From the NCBI RefSeq assembly GCF_026340565.1, contig NZ_JAPEPB010000001.1, positions 7,848,001-7,912,000 on the forward strand: a DNA stretch of 64,000 nt, in the 5' to 3' direction. The notes beneath the pieces were generated by a model, which was not told the origin of the DNA, made no database searches, and saw only the letters and a list, made by a program, of their open reading frames with translations. The DNA is from Kitasatospora sp. NBC_01287. Lineage in GTDB: Bacteria > Actinomycetota > Actinomycetes > Streptomycetales > Streptomycetaceae. Both the position numbers and the translations under genes were made by a program. Shown here in pieces: positions 24,409 through 32,865 of the stretch (position 1 is the first letter of the stretch; every line of letters starts with the position of its first letter).

Positions 24409-24445
24409 CGAACAACTGCGACGAACAACTGCGACGAACAACTCC
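24394..24445 (+). repeat. Four tandem 13-bp repeats across the stop codon of the STAND-TPR gene
   Basis: The unit GACGAACAACTSY (13 bp) occurs four times from 24394 and degrades into GACGAGCAGC at 24446. The TGA stop at 24406-24408 is formed at the junction of the first two units. As 13 is not a multiple of three, slippage upstream of the stop would change the C-terminal residues. Confidence 0.85.
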
Positions 24446-24465
24446 GACGAGCAGCCCCGAGCGTG

Positions 24466-25203
24466 TCAGCGCGGGGTGAGGAGGCAGAACTCGTTGCCCT
24501 CCGGGTCGGCCAGGACGGTCCACGGCACGTCGCCCTGGCCGAGGTCGACGTCGGTGGCGCCGAGAGTCCGCAGCCGGGACACCTCGGCCGCTTGATCGTC
24601 TCCGGGGTACGGGCGGAGGTCGAGGTGGATGCGGTTCTTCACGGTCTTCGCGTCGGGTGTGCGGATGAACTCCAGGTACGGGCCGACGCCCTTGGCGGAG
24701 CGCAGCACCGCCTGATCGTCGGTCACCTCGTGCACGGTCCAGTCCATCGCCCCGCCCCAGAAGCGGGCCATCGCCCGCGGATCCGCGCAGTCGACCACGA
24801 CGGCGGCCATCGGCCCGGTGTCCCGGTAGATCGATCGCGGCTCCAGCACGCAGAACTCGTTGCCCTCCGGGTCGGCCAGGACCGTCCACGGCACGTCGCC
24901 CTGGCCCACGTCGGCGGGCGTCGCGCCGAGGGCCTGGAGGCGCGCGACCAGCTCTGCCTGGTGGGCCGCAGAGGTGGTGGCAAGGTCGATGTGCACACGG
25001 TTCTTCACCGTCTTGGGTTCCGGGACGCGAAGGACGTCGACGTAGACGGCGACGGGGTCGGGATAGACGAGGCCCACGGGTTCGAGATTGGTCACGCCGG
25101 GCCCCTCGCTGGTGACGCCCCAGCCGAGCACCTCCGCCCAGAACCGGCCGAGCGCGGAGTCATCCTGAGCATTCATCGCAATTTGCACAAGTCGTGTCGC
25201 CAT
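24466..25203 (-). CDS. VOC-family protein with two glyoxalase-like domains
   Basis: A 245-residue protein made of two similar halves (about 5-115 and 125-245). Each half has the betaalphabetabetabeta pattern of the vicinal-oxygen-chelate fold and ends in nearly the same phrase, GDVPWTVLADPEGNEFC. This phrase is usual in the streptomycete glyoxalase/bleomycin-resistance-like group of unknown substrate. The true enzyme role (lyase, dioxygenase, antibiotic binding) cannot be told. The ATG at 25203 is preferred over a GTG at 25221. The gene is convergent with the STAND-TPR gene, 57 bp away. Confidence 0.85.
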   Translation of the reverse strand: MATRLVQIAMNAQDDSALGRFWAEVLGWGVTSEGPGVTNLEPVGLVYPDPVAVYVDVLRVPEPKTVKNRVHIDLATTSAAHQAELVARLQALGATPADVGQGDVPWTVLADPEGNEFCVLEPRSIYRDTGPMAAVVVDCADPRAMARFWGGAMDWTVHEVTDDQAVLRSAKGVGPYLEFIRTPDAKTVKNRIHLDLRPYPGDDQAAEVSRLRTLGATDVDLGQGDVPWTVLADPEGNEFCLLTPR

Positions 25204-25300
25204 TCCGCCGACCCTATGCACACCGCCCCCGCGACGACAAGCACCTTCACCGTTGCCGGACGGAGATCAACCCGCCCGCCACCTCGACAGGTCAGGTGAG

Positions 25301-25750
25301 TCAGAGCATCCGCTCGAAGCACAAGGAACTCTCCGAGTCGGCATAGGCGCCGAAGTTCGGGATGCGTTCGTAACCGGAGCGTGTATAGAAGCGCACGGCA
25401 CCGGACAGGCGGTCCCCGGTCTCCAGCCGGAGGCTCGTCCAGCCCTGTGCGCGTGCCCAGTCCTCCAGCGAGCGAAGGATCAGTGCGGCGACGCCTGAGC
25501 CGCGCCAGGCCGGTGCGACATACATGCGCTTGACCTCGCCGACCCCTTCGCCGAGGTGCCGAAGCCCCGCGCATCCCACAGCGGTGCCGTCGTCCTCGTG
25601 GGCCACGAAGAACACCGCGATGTCCGCTGCCGATGGCGGCACACCGGGATCACTGTCCGGGGTCCCGTATATCGCGGCGATCTCGGCTCGCTGTCTGTCG
25701 CGGAGCGCGGTCGCGTCCGGATCGTCCCAAGGAGGCTGAGTGATCTTCAT
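25301..25750 (-). CDS. GNAT-family N-acetyltransferase
   Basis: A 149-residue single-domain acetyltransferase. The acetyl-CoA site appears as VKRMYVAPAWRGSGVAALIL (motif A, V-x-x-x-x-R-G-x-G-x-A/G), followed by LRLETGDRLSGAVRFYTRSGYE (motif B, with the tyrosine often acting as general acid). The start MKITQPPWDDPDATALRDRQR is common to a subgroup of small-molecule GNATs. The acceptor substrate is unknown. It is separated by 97 bp from the VOC gene on the same strand and is probably a single-gene unit. Confidence 0.88.
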   Translation of the reverse strand: MKITQPPWDDPDATALRDRQRAEIAAIYGTPDSDPGVPPSAADIAVFFVAHEDDGTAVGCAGLRHLGEGVGEVKRMYVAPAWRGSGVAALILRSLEDWARAQGWTSLRLETGDRLSGAVRFYTRSGYERIPNFGAYADSESSLCFERML

Positions 25751-25831
25751 GCCGTGGATCTTACGGAACCGCTTCGAACAGGGGACTGCCCGCGGCGACG
25801 TCGACCTACCGGCCTGGGCGGACCGTCCCGG

Positions 25832-26677
25832 TCACAGCAGTTGGCCGCCGGTCAGCACACCGAGCAGGCGTGCCACCTCCACCGCGACGGCGTCACGGGC
25901 GGGGCCGAGGTACTTGCGGGGGTCGGCGACCTCGGCGTGGGTGTCGAGGTAGGCGCGGGCGGCCTGGGTGAACGTCTTGTTCAGGTGGGTCGAGATGTTG
26001 ACCTTCGTCATGCCCGCCCGGACGGCCTCGGCGAGGTCGATGTCGCTGACGCCGGACGAGCCGTGCAGGACCAGCGGGGCGCTGACGGCGTCGCGCAGGC
26101 GGGTGATCAGCGCGAAGTCGAGGACGGCGTCCCGGGTGAGCATGGTGTGGGAGCTGCCGACGGCGACGGCGAGGGCGTCGACGCCGGTGGCGGCGACGAA
26201 CGCGCGCGCCTCGGCCGGGTCGGTGCGCACGCCGGGGGCGTGGGCACCGTCCTTGCCGCCGACCTCGCCGAGCTCGGCCTCGACGAAGACACCGCGGGCG
26301 TGGCAGTACGCCGTGATCTCGCGGGTCGCGGCGACGTTCTGCTCGTAGGGGAGCTTGGCGGCGTCGAACATGACCGAGGTGAAGCCGAGTTCGACGGCCT
26401 CGCGCACCAGGTCCACCGACTCGGCGTGGTCCAGGTGGACGGCCACCGGCACCCGCGCGGCCCTGGCGGTGGCGAGGGTGGCGAGCGCGACGGGTTCGAG
26501 GCCGCCGTGGTAGCGGGCGGTGTTCTCGCTGATCTGCAGGATCACCGGCCGCTCGGCGGCCTCGGCGCCGGCCACGATGGCCTGGGCGTGTTCGAGCTGC
26601 ACGACGTTGAACGCCCCGACGCCCACCGCGTCTTCGGCGGCCTGCTGGACGATCTCATCGGTCGGGGTGAGCGGCAT
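25832..26677 (-). CDS. Class II fructose/tagatose-bisphosphate aldolase (GatY/KbaY-like)
   Basis: A 281-residue zinc-dependent aldolase. Signatures are the metal-binding HLDHAES, FTSVMFDAAKLPYEQN, EAELGEVGGKDG and the closing VLHGSSGVSDIDLAEAVRAGMTKVNIST. It should cleave tagatose-1,6- or fructose-1,6-bisphosphate to dihydroxyacetone phosphate and glyceraldehyde-3-phosphate. Beside a tagatose-kinase-like PfkB protein and an AgaS-like SIS protein, tagatose bisphosphate is the likelier substrate. The ATG at 26677 follows GGAGGA and lies inside the end of the upstream kinase gene (23-bp overlap). It is the last gene of a four-gene operon transcribed from about 29550. Confidence 0.9.
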   Translation of the reverse strand: MPLTPTDEIVQQAAEDAVGVGAFNVVQLEHAQAIVAGAEAAERPVILQISENTARYHGGLEPVALATLATARAARVPVAVHLDHAESVDLVREAVELGFTSVMFDAAKLPYEQNVAATREITAYCHARGVFVEAELGEVGGKDGAHAPGVRTDPAEARAFVAATGVDALAVAVGSSHTMLTRDAVLDFALITRLRDAVSAPLVLHGSSGVSDIDLAEAVRAGMTKVNISTHLNKTFTQAARAYLDTHAEVADPRKYLGPARDAVAVEVARLLGVLTGGQLL

Positions 26678-27590
26678 GGCGGTCCTCCACGGATATCGCG
26701 GTGCGGAAACGTCGGTAGGTGGCGGCGTCGAAGTCGCCGGCCATCGGGCAGGGCACGGCGGCAGCGGACAACGCCACGGCCTCGCGCAGCAGTTCGGGCC
26801 AGGGGGCGCCGGTGGCGAGTCCGGCGGCGAGCGCCGCGACGCAGGCGTCGCCGGCGCCGGTCGGGTTGCCGCTGAGCCGCTCGGGTGGCGTGGCGCGCCA
26901 ACTGCCGTGCGCGGTGACGGCGTACAGCCCGTTCGGACCGTCGGAGGCGACCACCGCGCGGGCGCCCATGCTGCGCAGCTCGGCGGCCGCGCCCGCGATG
27001 TCCTGGCGGCCGGTGACGGCGGTGAGCTCGGCGGCGTTGGGCTTGACCACGTCCGGTCCGGCGGCGAGCGCGGACAGCAGGGGCGGGCCGCTGGTGTCCA
27101 GCACGGTGGCGGCACCCGCCTCCGCGGCCAGCGTGACGAGCCGTCCGTACGCGTCGGGCGGCAGGCCCGGTGGGAGGCTGCCGGAGAGCACGACGACCGA
27201 CGCGTCGCCGAGCAGCCTGGCGTAGTGGGTGGTGAAGGCGGCCCACTCCGCAGGCGTGACGCTCGGGCCGCTCTGGTTGAAGACGGTGGCGTCGCCGTCC
27301 GCCCGGGAGACGACGGTGACGGTGCGCCGGGAGTCGCCCGCGATCGGCACCAGCTCGTCCGTGAGGCCGGCCGCGCGCAGTTCGCCGCGCAGCAGGGCGC
27401 CGGTCGGGCCGCCCGCGAGCCCGGTGACCGTGGTCGGTTGCCCCAGGGCGGCGAGTACCCGGGCGACGTTGACGCCCTTGCCGCCGGCGCGCTCGTGCGC
27501 GGTCTCGACGCGGTGCGAGGCGTGGGGGACCAGGGCGTCGACGAGGTAGGTGACGTCCAGGGCCGCGTTGAGGGTGACGGTGAGGATCAC
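26655..27590 (-). CDS. PfkB-family sugar-phosphate kinase (1-phosphofructokinase / tagatose-6-phosphate kinase type)
   Basis: A 311-residue PfkB kinase of the FruK/LacC branch. It begins ILTVTLNAALDVTYLVD, has the substrate motif GGKGVNVARVLAALG and the ATP/anion-hole motif NPTGAGDACVAALAAGL with the catalytic Asp. The reaction is ATP-dependent phosphorylation of a ketose phosphate such as tagatose-6-phosphate or fructose-1-phosphate; the neighbouring aldolase supports tagatose-6-phosphate. The GTG at 27590 overlaps the stop of the ROK gene (GTGA). Exact specificity needs assay. Confidence 0.88.
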   Translation of the reverse strand: MILTVTLNAALDVTYLVDALVPHASHRVETAHERAGGKGVNVARVLAALGQPTTVTGLAGGPTGALLRGELRAAGLTDELVPIAGDSRRTVTVVSRADGDATVFNQSGPSVTPAEWAAFTTHYARLLGDASVVVLSGSLPPGLPPDAYGRLVTLAAEAGAATVLDTSGPPLLSALAAGPDVVKPNAAELTAVTGRQDIAGAAAELRSMGARAVVASDGPNGLYAVTAHGSWRATPPERLSGNPTGAGDACVAALAAGLATGAPWPELLREAVALSAAAVPCPMAGDFDAATYRRFRTAISVEDRHAAHPDR

Positions 27591-28558
27591 CGGGCCACCG
27601 CCGCCCCGGCGGGCCCGGGCACGCCCGCCCCCTCCGCCGCTTGCCAGGCGTGGAGCCCGGCGCCCAGGCAGCCGGCTTCGTCGCCGAGTGCCGCGCGCAC
27701 CACGTTCGGCCGCCGCTGGAAGGTGAGGTGTTCGGCCAGCGCGGCCCGGACGGGTGCCAGCAGCAGCTCGCCGGCCTCGGCGAGCCCGCCGCCGAGCACG
27801 ATCAGCTCGGGGGCGAGCAGGGTGGTGGCGGTGGCGAGCGCCGCCCCGAGCGCCTCGCTCGCGCGCGCCCAGACCGCCGCGGCGTCCGCGTCGCCGCGGG
27901 CCACCAGCGCGGCCACGCCGGCCGCGCCGTCGACGGCGTGCCCGGAGCGGGCGGTGTAGGCGGCGGCGATGGCGGGTGCGGCGGCCACCGTCTCCAGGCA
28001 GCCGTGGCTGCCGCAGCCGCACGGCGCGCCGTCGGGTTCGACCACCAGGTGGCCCAGTTCGCCGGCGTAGCCGCCGGCCCGCAGTGGGTGGCCGTCGCTG
28101 ATCACGGCGGCCGAGATGCCGGTGCCGATGGCCACGAAGAGGACGTCGCGGGCGCCGCGGGCGGCTCCCAGGACGGTCTCGGCGTACCCGCCGGCCCGCA
28201 CGTCGTGGCCGAGCGTCACGGGCAGGCCGGTGCGGCGCGCGAGGAGGTCGGCGAGGCGCAGGTCGCGCCAGCCGAGGTTGGCCGAGAAGACGGCCAGTGC
28301 CCGTTCCTCGTCCACGATGCCGGGCACCACCACGCCCGCCCGGCGGACCGTCAGCGCGTGGTGCGCGGCCTGCTCGGCGAGCGTGGTGAGGGCGGCGGTC
28401 ACCGCGTCGAGCACGGCGTCCGGGCCGGCGCCCCGCGGGGTCGGCCGGCGCGCGGTCAGGACCGGCTTCAACTCCCGGTCCAGCAGCGCGCCTTTCATCC
28501 CGGTGCCGCCGACGTCCAGGGCGATCACGCACTCGCCCTCATCGTGCGGCTCAGGCAT
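27587..28558 (-). CDS. ROK-family sugar kinase
   Basis: A 323-residue ROK kinase. The phosphate-binding DVGGTGMKGALLD is at the N-terminus and the zinc motif CGCGSHGCLE lies in the middle. There is no N-terminal winged helix, so it is a kinase rather than a ROK repressor. In this operon it could phosphorylate GalNAc, galactosamine or glucose-type sugars. It overlaps the SIS gene by 8 bp upstream and the PfkB gene by 4 bp downstream. No deacetylase gene is present here, so if GalNAc is the substrate an AgaA/NagA must act from elsewhere. Confidence 0.9.
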   Translation of the reverse strand: MPEPHDEGECVIALDVGGTGMKGALLDRELKPVLTARRPTPRGAGPDAVLDAVTAALTTLAEQAAHHALTVRRAGVVVPGIVDEERALAVFSANLGWRDLRLADLLARRTGLPVTLGHDVRAGGYAETVLGAARGARDVLFVAIGTGISAAVISDGHPLRAGGYAGELGHLVVEPDGAPCGCGSHGCLETVAAAPAIAAAYTARSGHAVDGAAGVAALVARGDADAAAVWARASEALGAALATATTLLAPELIVLGGGLAEAGELLLAPVRAALAEHLTFQRRPNVVRAALGDEAGCLGAGLHAWQAAEGAGVPGPAGAAVAR

Positions 28559-29501
28559 CGCCGGGCTCCAGCACCACGGAGCGGGTGAGGTTGCGGGGGC
28601 GGTCGGGGTCGAAGCCGCGGGCCTCGGCGATCGCGACGGCCAGCCGCTGGGCCCGGATCAGGTCGGCGAGCGGGTCCAGGCCCCCGGCGGCGTGCTGGGA
28701 TTCGGCGACCAGGGTGCCGCCGACCCGGGCGATGTCGCCGGCCAGGCCGGTCGGCAGGGTGCCGAACACCCAGGCCACCCGGCCCGGTCCGGTGATGCTG
28801 ATCGGGCCGTGCCGGTACTCCATGGCGGGGTAGGCCTCGGTCCAGGCGCCGGCCGCCTCGCGCATCTTCAGGCCCGCCTCCAGTGCCAGCCCGTAGGTCC
28901 AGCCGGTGCCGAGGAAGGTGAACTGCTCGGCGCCGAGCACCTCTTCGGCCAGCGGCGCGGCGATCGCCCGCTCGGCGTCCCGGGCCGCCTCGGCGATCGG
29001 GCGCACGCCGGCCGGCAGCGCGTCCTCGGCCTCCAGGTGGGCGCGGAGCAGGGCGAGCACCGTGGTGGCGAAGCGGGTCTGCACCACCGACTGCTCGTCG
29101 GCGAAGTCCAGCACGACCACGGCGTCGGCCGCCGTCATCACCGGGGTGGCGGGGTCGGCGGTGATCGCGGTGGTGGCGAGTGTGCCCCGCAGGCGGCCGA
29201 GCAGCTCCAGCACCTCGGTGGTGGTGCCGGAACGGGTGATCGCCAGGACGCGGTCGTAGTCGCGCGGGCCGGGGAACTCCGAGGCGGCGAACGCGTCGGT
29301 CGTGCCGTGACCGCCGCTCTCGCGCAGCACCGCGTAGGCCTGCGCCATGAACCAGGAGGTGCCGCAGCCGATCACGGCCACCTTCTCGCCCCGGCGGGGC
29401 AGCGCGGCGGCGTGCTGCGGCAGCGCGGCAGCGGCCCGGCGCCAGCGGTCGGGCTGGGTGGCGATCTCGACCGAGGTGAGCGAAGACGTGGTGGTGGGCA
29501 T
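28551..29501 (-). CDS. SIS-domain sugar-phosphate isomerase/deaminase (AgaS-like)
   Basis: A 316-residue protein with two SIS domains: VAVIGCGTSWFMAQAYAVL and AITRSGTTTEVLELL in the first, FLGTGWTYGLALEAGLKMREA in the second. It resembles the isomerase half of GlmS and the AgaS family, which converts galactosamine-6-phosphate into tagatose-6-phosphate and ammonia. There is no glutaminase domain, in keeping with a catabolic role. The ATG at 29501 follows AAGGAG. It is the first gene of the kinase-aldolase operon, and its promoter region carries GCGCAGA-type sites. Confidence 0.85.
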   Translation of the reverse strand: MPTTTSSLTSVEIATQPDRWRRAAAALPQHAAALPRRGEKVAVIGCGTSWFMAQAYAVLRESGGHGTTDAFAASEFPGPRDYDRVLAITRSGTTTEVLELLGRLRGTLATTAITADPATPVMTAADAVVVLDFADEQSVVQTRFATTVLALLRAHLEAEDALPAGVRPIAEAARDAERAIAAPLAEEVLGAEQFTFLGTGWTYGLALEAGLKMREAAGAWTEAYPAMEYRHGPISITGPGRVAWVFGTLPTGLAGDIARVGGTLVAESQHAAGGLDPLADLIRAQRLAVAIAEARGFDPDRPRNLTRSVVLEPGDA

Positions 29502-29557
29502 GCGGCAGCTCCTTCAGAGTAAGTTCCGAGCAGGCACTGATGCTCGATGATGACTGA

Positions 29558-29587
29558 TTTCTAGCATCTGTGCGCAGAAATAATCAA
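29558..29587 (-). promoter_or_regulatory. Candidate promoter of the SIS-ROK-PfkB-aldolase operon with operator in the spacer
   Basis: On the minus strand TTGATT (29582-29587) and TAGAAA (29558-29563) are 18 bp apart. The spacer contains TTCTGCGCACAGA, which includes the TGCGCAGA motif at 29571-29578 seen on the plus strand. A repressor bound there would block RNA polymerase. Confidence 0.55.
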
Positions 29588-29633
29588 TAAGAGCGGTCCC
29601 GCTGCGCAGATACGTGCACCTCGGGCGCAGATG
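29571..29633. promoter_or_regulatory. Three GCGCAGA operator-like repeats before the SIS operon
   Basis: TGCGCAGA is found at 29571-29578 and 29603-29610 and GGCGCAGA at 29624-29631 (plus-strand reading). The spacings of 32 and 21 bp are whole helical turns, so the sites lie on one face of DNA. The third copy touches the terminator stem of the importer operon. The same motif recurs at the two other promoters of this sugar locus. Confidence 0.55.
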
Positions 29634-29676
29634 GCTGCGGCCGGGACGCCCTCCTGGGCGTCCCGGCCGCAGCCAT
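29631..29676 (-). terminator. Perfect 21-bp stem-loop after the sugar ABC importer operon
   Basis: Bases 29631-29651 pair perfectly with 29656-29676 around a 4-base loop. The hairpin begins 11 bp past the stop of the last permease gene on the minus strand. It is a strong factor-independent terminator candidate that separates the importer operon from the metabolic operon. Confidence 0.9.
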
Positions 29677-29686
29677 CCACGCGCGG

Positions 29687-30532
29687 CTACTTCACCGACC
29701 CCGCGGTCAGCCCGGAGACGACCTGGCGTTCGATGAAGGCGAAGAGCACGACGACCGGCAGGATCGCGATGACGGAGCCGGCGAAGAGGTAGTTCCACTG
29801 GACCGTGTAGTCGCCGATGAAGCTGTTGATGCCCACGGTGAGCGGCTGACTGCTCGGGACGGTGGAGAGGGTCAGGCCCATCACGAACTCGTTCCAGGCC
29901 GAGATGAAGGTGAAGATCACGGCGGTGACCACGCCCGGCATCGCGAGCGGCAGCACCACCCGGCGCAGCGCGCCGAACCGCCCGAGGCCGTCGATCATCG
30001 CGGCCTCCTCCAACTCCACCGGTATCGAGCCGATGTAGGCGGTGAGGATCCAGATCGCGAACGCGAGGTTGAAGGCCGCGTTGCACAGCACCAGCGTCCA
30101 GACGGAGTTGAGCATGCCGAACTGGAAGAACTCGCGGTACAGGCCCACCAGTAGCGAGGTGGGTTGGAACATCTGGGTGACCAGCACCAGCAGCAGGAAG
30201 TACTTGCGGCCGCGGTACCTGACCCGCGCGGTGTAGTAGGCGGCGGGCAGCGCGACCAGCAGGGCCAGCAGCGTGGAGCTGGCGGCGACCAGAAGGGTGA
30301 CCTTGAGGTTGTCGCCCAGGGTGGAGTCGCGCCAGACGTTGACGAAGTTGGACCAGGCGAAGTGGTGGGGCAGGTAGCCGGGGTCGCGCAGTTCGTCGGC
30401 GGGCCGCAGGGCGGTGATCACCATCTCGCCGTAGGGCAGCAGGAAGAGTGCGGCGAGCAGCCAGGCGATGGCGGTGACGATCAGGGTGCGCGGCCGGATC
30501 CTGGGCTTGGCCGAAGACATCTGACGGGCCAT
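29687..30532 (-). CDS. Carbohydrate ABC transporter permease, MalG type
   Basis: A 281-residue membrane protein with six predicted helices. The MalG-type cytoplasmic EAA loop reads EEAAMIDGLGRFGALRRVVLPLAMPG and would dock on the shared sugar ATPase. No ATPase gene lies in the cluster, which is normal in streptomycetes, where one MsiK-type ATPase serves many importers. The start codon shares one base with the stop of the MalF-type gene (TGATG), so expression is coupled. A perfect terminator hairpin follows. Confidence 0.92.
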   Translation of the reverse strand: MARQMSSAKPRIRPRTLIVTAIAWLLAALFLLPYGEMVITALRPADELRDPGYLPHHFAWSNFVNVWRDSTLGDNLKVTLLVAASSTLLALLVALPAAYYTARVRYRGRKYFLLLVLVTQMFQPTSLLVGLYREFFQFGMLNSVWTLVLCNAAFNLAFAIWILTAYIGSIPVELEEAAMIDGLGRFGALRRVVLPLAMPGVVTAVIFTFISAWNEFVMGLTLSTVPSSQPLTVGINSFIGDYTVQWNYLFAGSVIAILPVVVLFAFIERQVVSGLTAGSVK

Positions 30533-31467
30533 CAGCCCTCCTCCTCGTTCCAGCGGCTGACCTTGAGGAAGACCAGCACCATCACCACGACCAGTGCGAA
30601 GTTGACCACCGACATCGCGGCGGACTCGCCGATGTCGGTGTCCTTCAGCTGGTACATGAAGACGGTGGTGGTGGAGGTGGCGCTGGCCGGTCCGCCGTGG
30701 GTCATGGCCCAGATGATCGGGAAGGAGTTGAAGACGTTGATCAGGTTGATCACCACGCCGACCAGGAAGGCGGGGCGCAGCAGCGGCAGGGTGATCTTGC
30801 GGTAGGTCTGCCAGGTGGAGGCGCCGTCGACCCGGGCGGCCTCGTACACCTCGCCGGGGACGGTCTGCAGGCCGGCCAGCAGGGTGTAGGTGGTGAACGG
30901 CAGCGAGACGAAGACCGCGACGAACATCATCCAGGGCCAGGCGGTTGCGGGTGTGCCGAGCCAGTCCTTGGGGCCGTTGATCAGGCCGAGGTCGGTCATC
31001 GCGGTGTTCAGCACGCCGGCGGTCTGGTTGAGCATCCACTTGAAGCCGATGGCGGTCATCAGGACGGAGGCGGCCCAGGGGGCGATCAGCGCCCAGCGGG
31101 TCAGTCGGCGGCCGGGGAACTGCTGGTCGAAGAGTTGTGCGAGGGCGAGCGAGAGCAGCATGGTGGTGGCCACCACGACCAGTGTCCAGACGACCGTCCA
31201 GATCAGCACGTGGCCCAGGTCGGGTTCGCCGAAGAGTTTGCGGTACTTGTCCAGGCCGGCCGAGCCGCGGACGAAGCCGCTGCTGCTGATGCGCAGGAAC
31301 GAGGTGTGGACCATCTCGTAGACGGGCCACAGGACGACCAGCGCGATCAGCAGGACGGCCGGGGCGATCCAGGGCAGCGGGCCCAGCCGCTCCAGCTTCG
31401 GGCGCCGTCGCGCCGGGGCGCCCCGGGCGGGCCTGGCGGCCCGGGGCGCGGCGGGGGTGTGGGACAC
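30532..31467 (-). CDS. Carbohydrate ABC transporter permease, MalF type
   Basis: A 311-residue membrane protein with a basic, Ala/Arg/Pro-rich N-terminus and about six helices. The EAA loop is EVYEAARVDGASTWQTYRKITLPLLRP. It pairs with the MalG-type permease encoded next to it to form the import channel. The GTG at 31467 is the chosen start (product begins SHTPAAPRAARPAR). It lies 117 bp downstream of the binding-protein gene on the same strand. The likely cargo is a galactosamine- or galactose-type sugar, from the neighbours only. Confidence 0.92.
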   Translation of the reverse strand: MSHTPAAPRAARPARGAPARRRPKLERLGPLPWIAPAVLLIALVVLWPVYEMVHTSFLRISSSGFVRGSAGLDKYRKLFGEPDLGHVLIWTVVWTLVVVATTMLLSLALAQLFDQQFPGRRLTRWALIAPWAASVLMTAIGFKWMLNQTAGVLNTAMTDLGLINGPKDWLGTPATAWPWMMFVAVFVSLPFTTYTLLAGLQTVPGEVYEAARVDGASTWQTYRKITLPLLRPAFLVGVVINLINVFNSFPIIWAMTHGGPASATSTTTVFMYQLKDTDIGESAAMSVVNFALVVVMVLVFLKVSRWNEEEG

Positions 31468-31584
31468 GGGTGGTGCCTTCCGTGCGTGTGCGGCGGCGGG
31501 CGCCGCACGGCTTGCGGCGTGCGGGTGCCGCGGGCGGGGTCCGGTCGGCGGCGTGCGGACCCCGCCCGCGGTGCGGGCTGGCTG

Positions 31585-32865
31585 CTACTTGTCGGCGACG
31601 GCGTCCTGGGCCTTCTTCTGCAGGTCGCCGAGGACCTTGGCCGGGTCGCCGCTGACGGCGGTGCCGATGCTCTGCTTCATCGCCGCCGAGACGGTGTCCC
31701 AGGTGGTGTCGCCCAGCGGGTAGAAGGAGGCCTGCGGGAGGAGCGCGAAGAAGGGCTCCAGGTCCTTGTGCTTGCCGCTGGTGGTCATCGCCTGCAGGGT
31801 GTCCTGGGTGACCGGCATCAGGTTGTACATCTCGTCGAAGGTCTGCGTGTTCTGCTCGGAGTACGCGAAGTCCAGGAACTGCTTGATCTGGTCCTTGTGG
31901 CCGTTCTTCTTGAAGGCCATCATCCAGTCGGCCACGCCCAGGGTGGACTTGAGCGCGCCGGTCTTGCCGGGGATCGGGGCGACGCCGTAGTCGACCTTGC
32001 CGTCGGTGGACATCTGGATCAGCGAGGGGTGGCCGTTGAGCATCGCGGCCTTGCCCGCGGCGAAGTCGGCGAAGGCGGTCTTGCGGTCGGTGGTGGCCGG
32101 GTTGGGGTAGGTCAGGCCGGGGGCGACCAGGTTGGTCTTGAGCCAGGAGAAGGTGTCGATGTTGGCCTGGCTGTTGAGCGTGTACTTGCCCGAGGTGTCG
32201 GTGGGGCCGCCGTCGTTGCCCAGCTCCCAGATCATGCTCTCCGCCTGCGCCTCCTCCGGGCCCAGCGGCAGCGCGTAGGGGGTGACACCGGGGACCTTGG
32301 CCTTGATCAGCGCGGCGTCGGCGGCGACGTCGGCCCAGGTCTGCGGCGGGGCGGCGATGCCGGCCTGGGCGAAGATCGCCTTGTTGTAGAAGAACGCGCG
32401 GGCGGAGGAGACGAAGGGGATGCCGTACTGGACGCCCTGCACCTGGCCGGCGGTGGCGAAGGAGGGGATGAAGCTGCCCGCGGTGGTGACGGACAGGACG
32501 TCCGAGACGGGGTAGAGCAGGTTGTCGGCGACCTTGTCGGCGTAGCCGCCGGTCTGCACGATGTCCGGCACGTTGCCGCTCTGGATCATCGTCTTGACCT
32601 GCGCGTCGATGTCGTTCCAGTTGATCACCTGGACGTCGACCTTGATCTTCGGGTTGGCGGCCTCGAAGTTCTTCACCACGTCGTTCCAGTAGAGCGTGGA
32701 GCTGTTGGACGCCTTGTCGCCGTAGTCCGCCGCGACCAGCTTGAGGGTCACCGTCCCGCCCGCCGCGGAGCCCCCGCCGCCCCCGCTGCTGCCGCACGCC
32801 GTGAGCGTGAGAGCACCGACCGCACAGACCGCCGCAAAGCTGAGCACTCGCTTGTTCACTGCCAT
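31585..32865 (-). CDS. Sugar ABC transporter substrate-binding lipoprotein
   Basis: A 426-residue extracellular lipoprotein of solute-binding family 1. The signal peptide MAVNKRVLSFAAVCAVGALTL ends in the lipobox LTAC, followed by a Gly/Ser linker. The mature part has the ABC sugar-binding pattern, with KVDYGVAPIPG and a C-terminal DLQKKAQDAV helix. It captures the sugar outside the cell and delivers it to the two permeases encoded downstream. The ATG at 32865 is preferred over an upstream in-frame start because the signal peptide begins there. The upstream region carries a GCGCAGA-type site. Ligand identity is not shown by sequence. Confidence 0.92.
   Translation of the reverse strand: MAVNKRVLSFAAVCAVGALTLTACGSSGGGGGSAAGGTVTLKLVAADYGDKASNSSTLYWNDVVKNFEAANPKIKVDVQVINWNDIDAQVKTMIQSGNVPDIVQTGGYADKVADNLLYPVSDVLSVTTAGSFIPSFATAGQVQGVQYGIPFVSSARAFFYNKAIFAQAGIAAPPQTWADVAADAALIKAKVPGVTPYALPLGPEEAQAESMIWELGNDGGPTDTSGKYTLNSQANIDTFSWLKTNLVAPGLTYPNPATTDRKTAFADFAAGKAAMLNGHPSLIQMSTDGKVDYGVAPIPGKTGALKSTLGVADWMMAFKKNGHKDQIKQFLDFAYSEQNTQTFDEMYNLMPVTQDTLQAMTTSGKHKDLEPFFALLPQASFYPLGDTTWDTVSAAMKQSIGTAVSGDPAKVLGDLQKKAQDAVADK

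Noticed and set aside
23722..24441. Minus-strand 239-residue frame opposite the end of the STAND-TPR gene
   Set aside because: Its sequence (many Val, Gly, Gln) is the antisense shadow of the helical C-terminus and has no recognisable domain.
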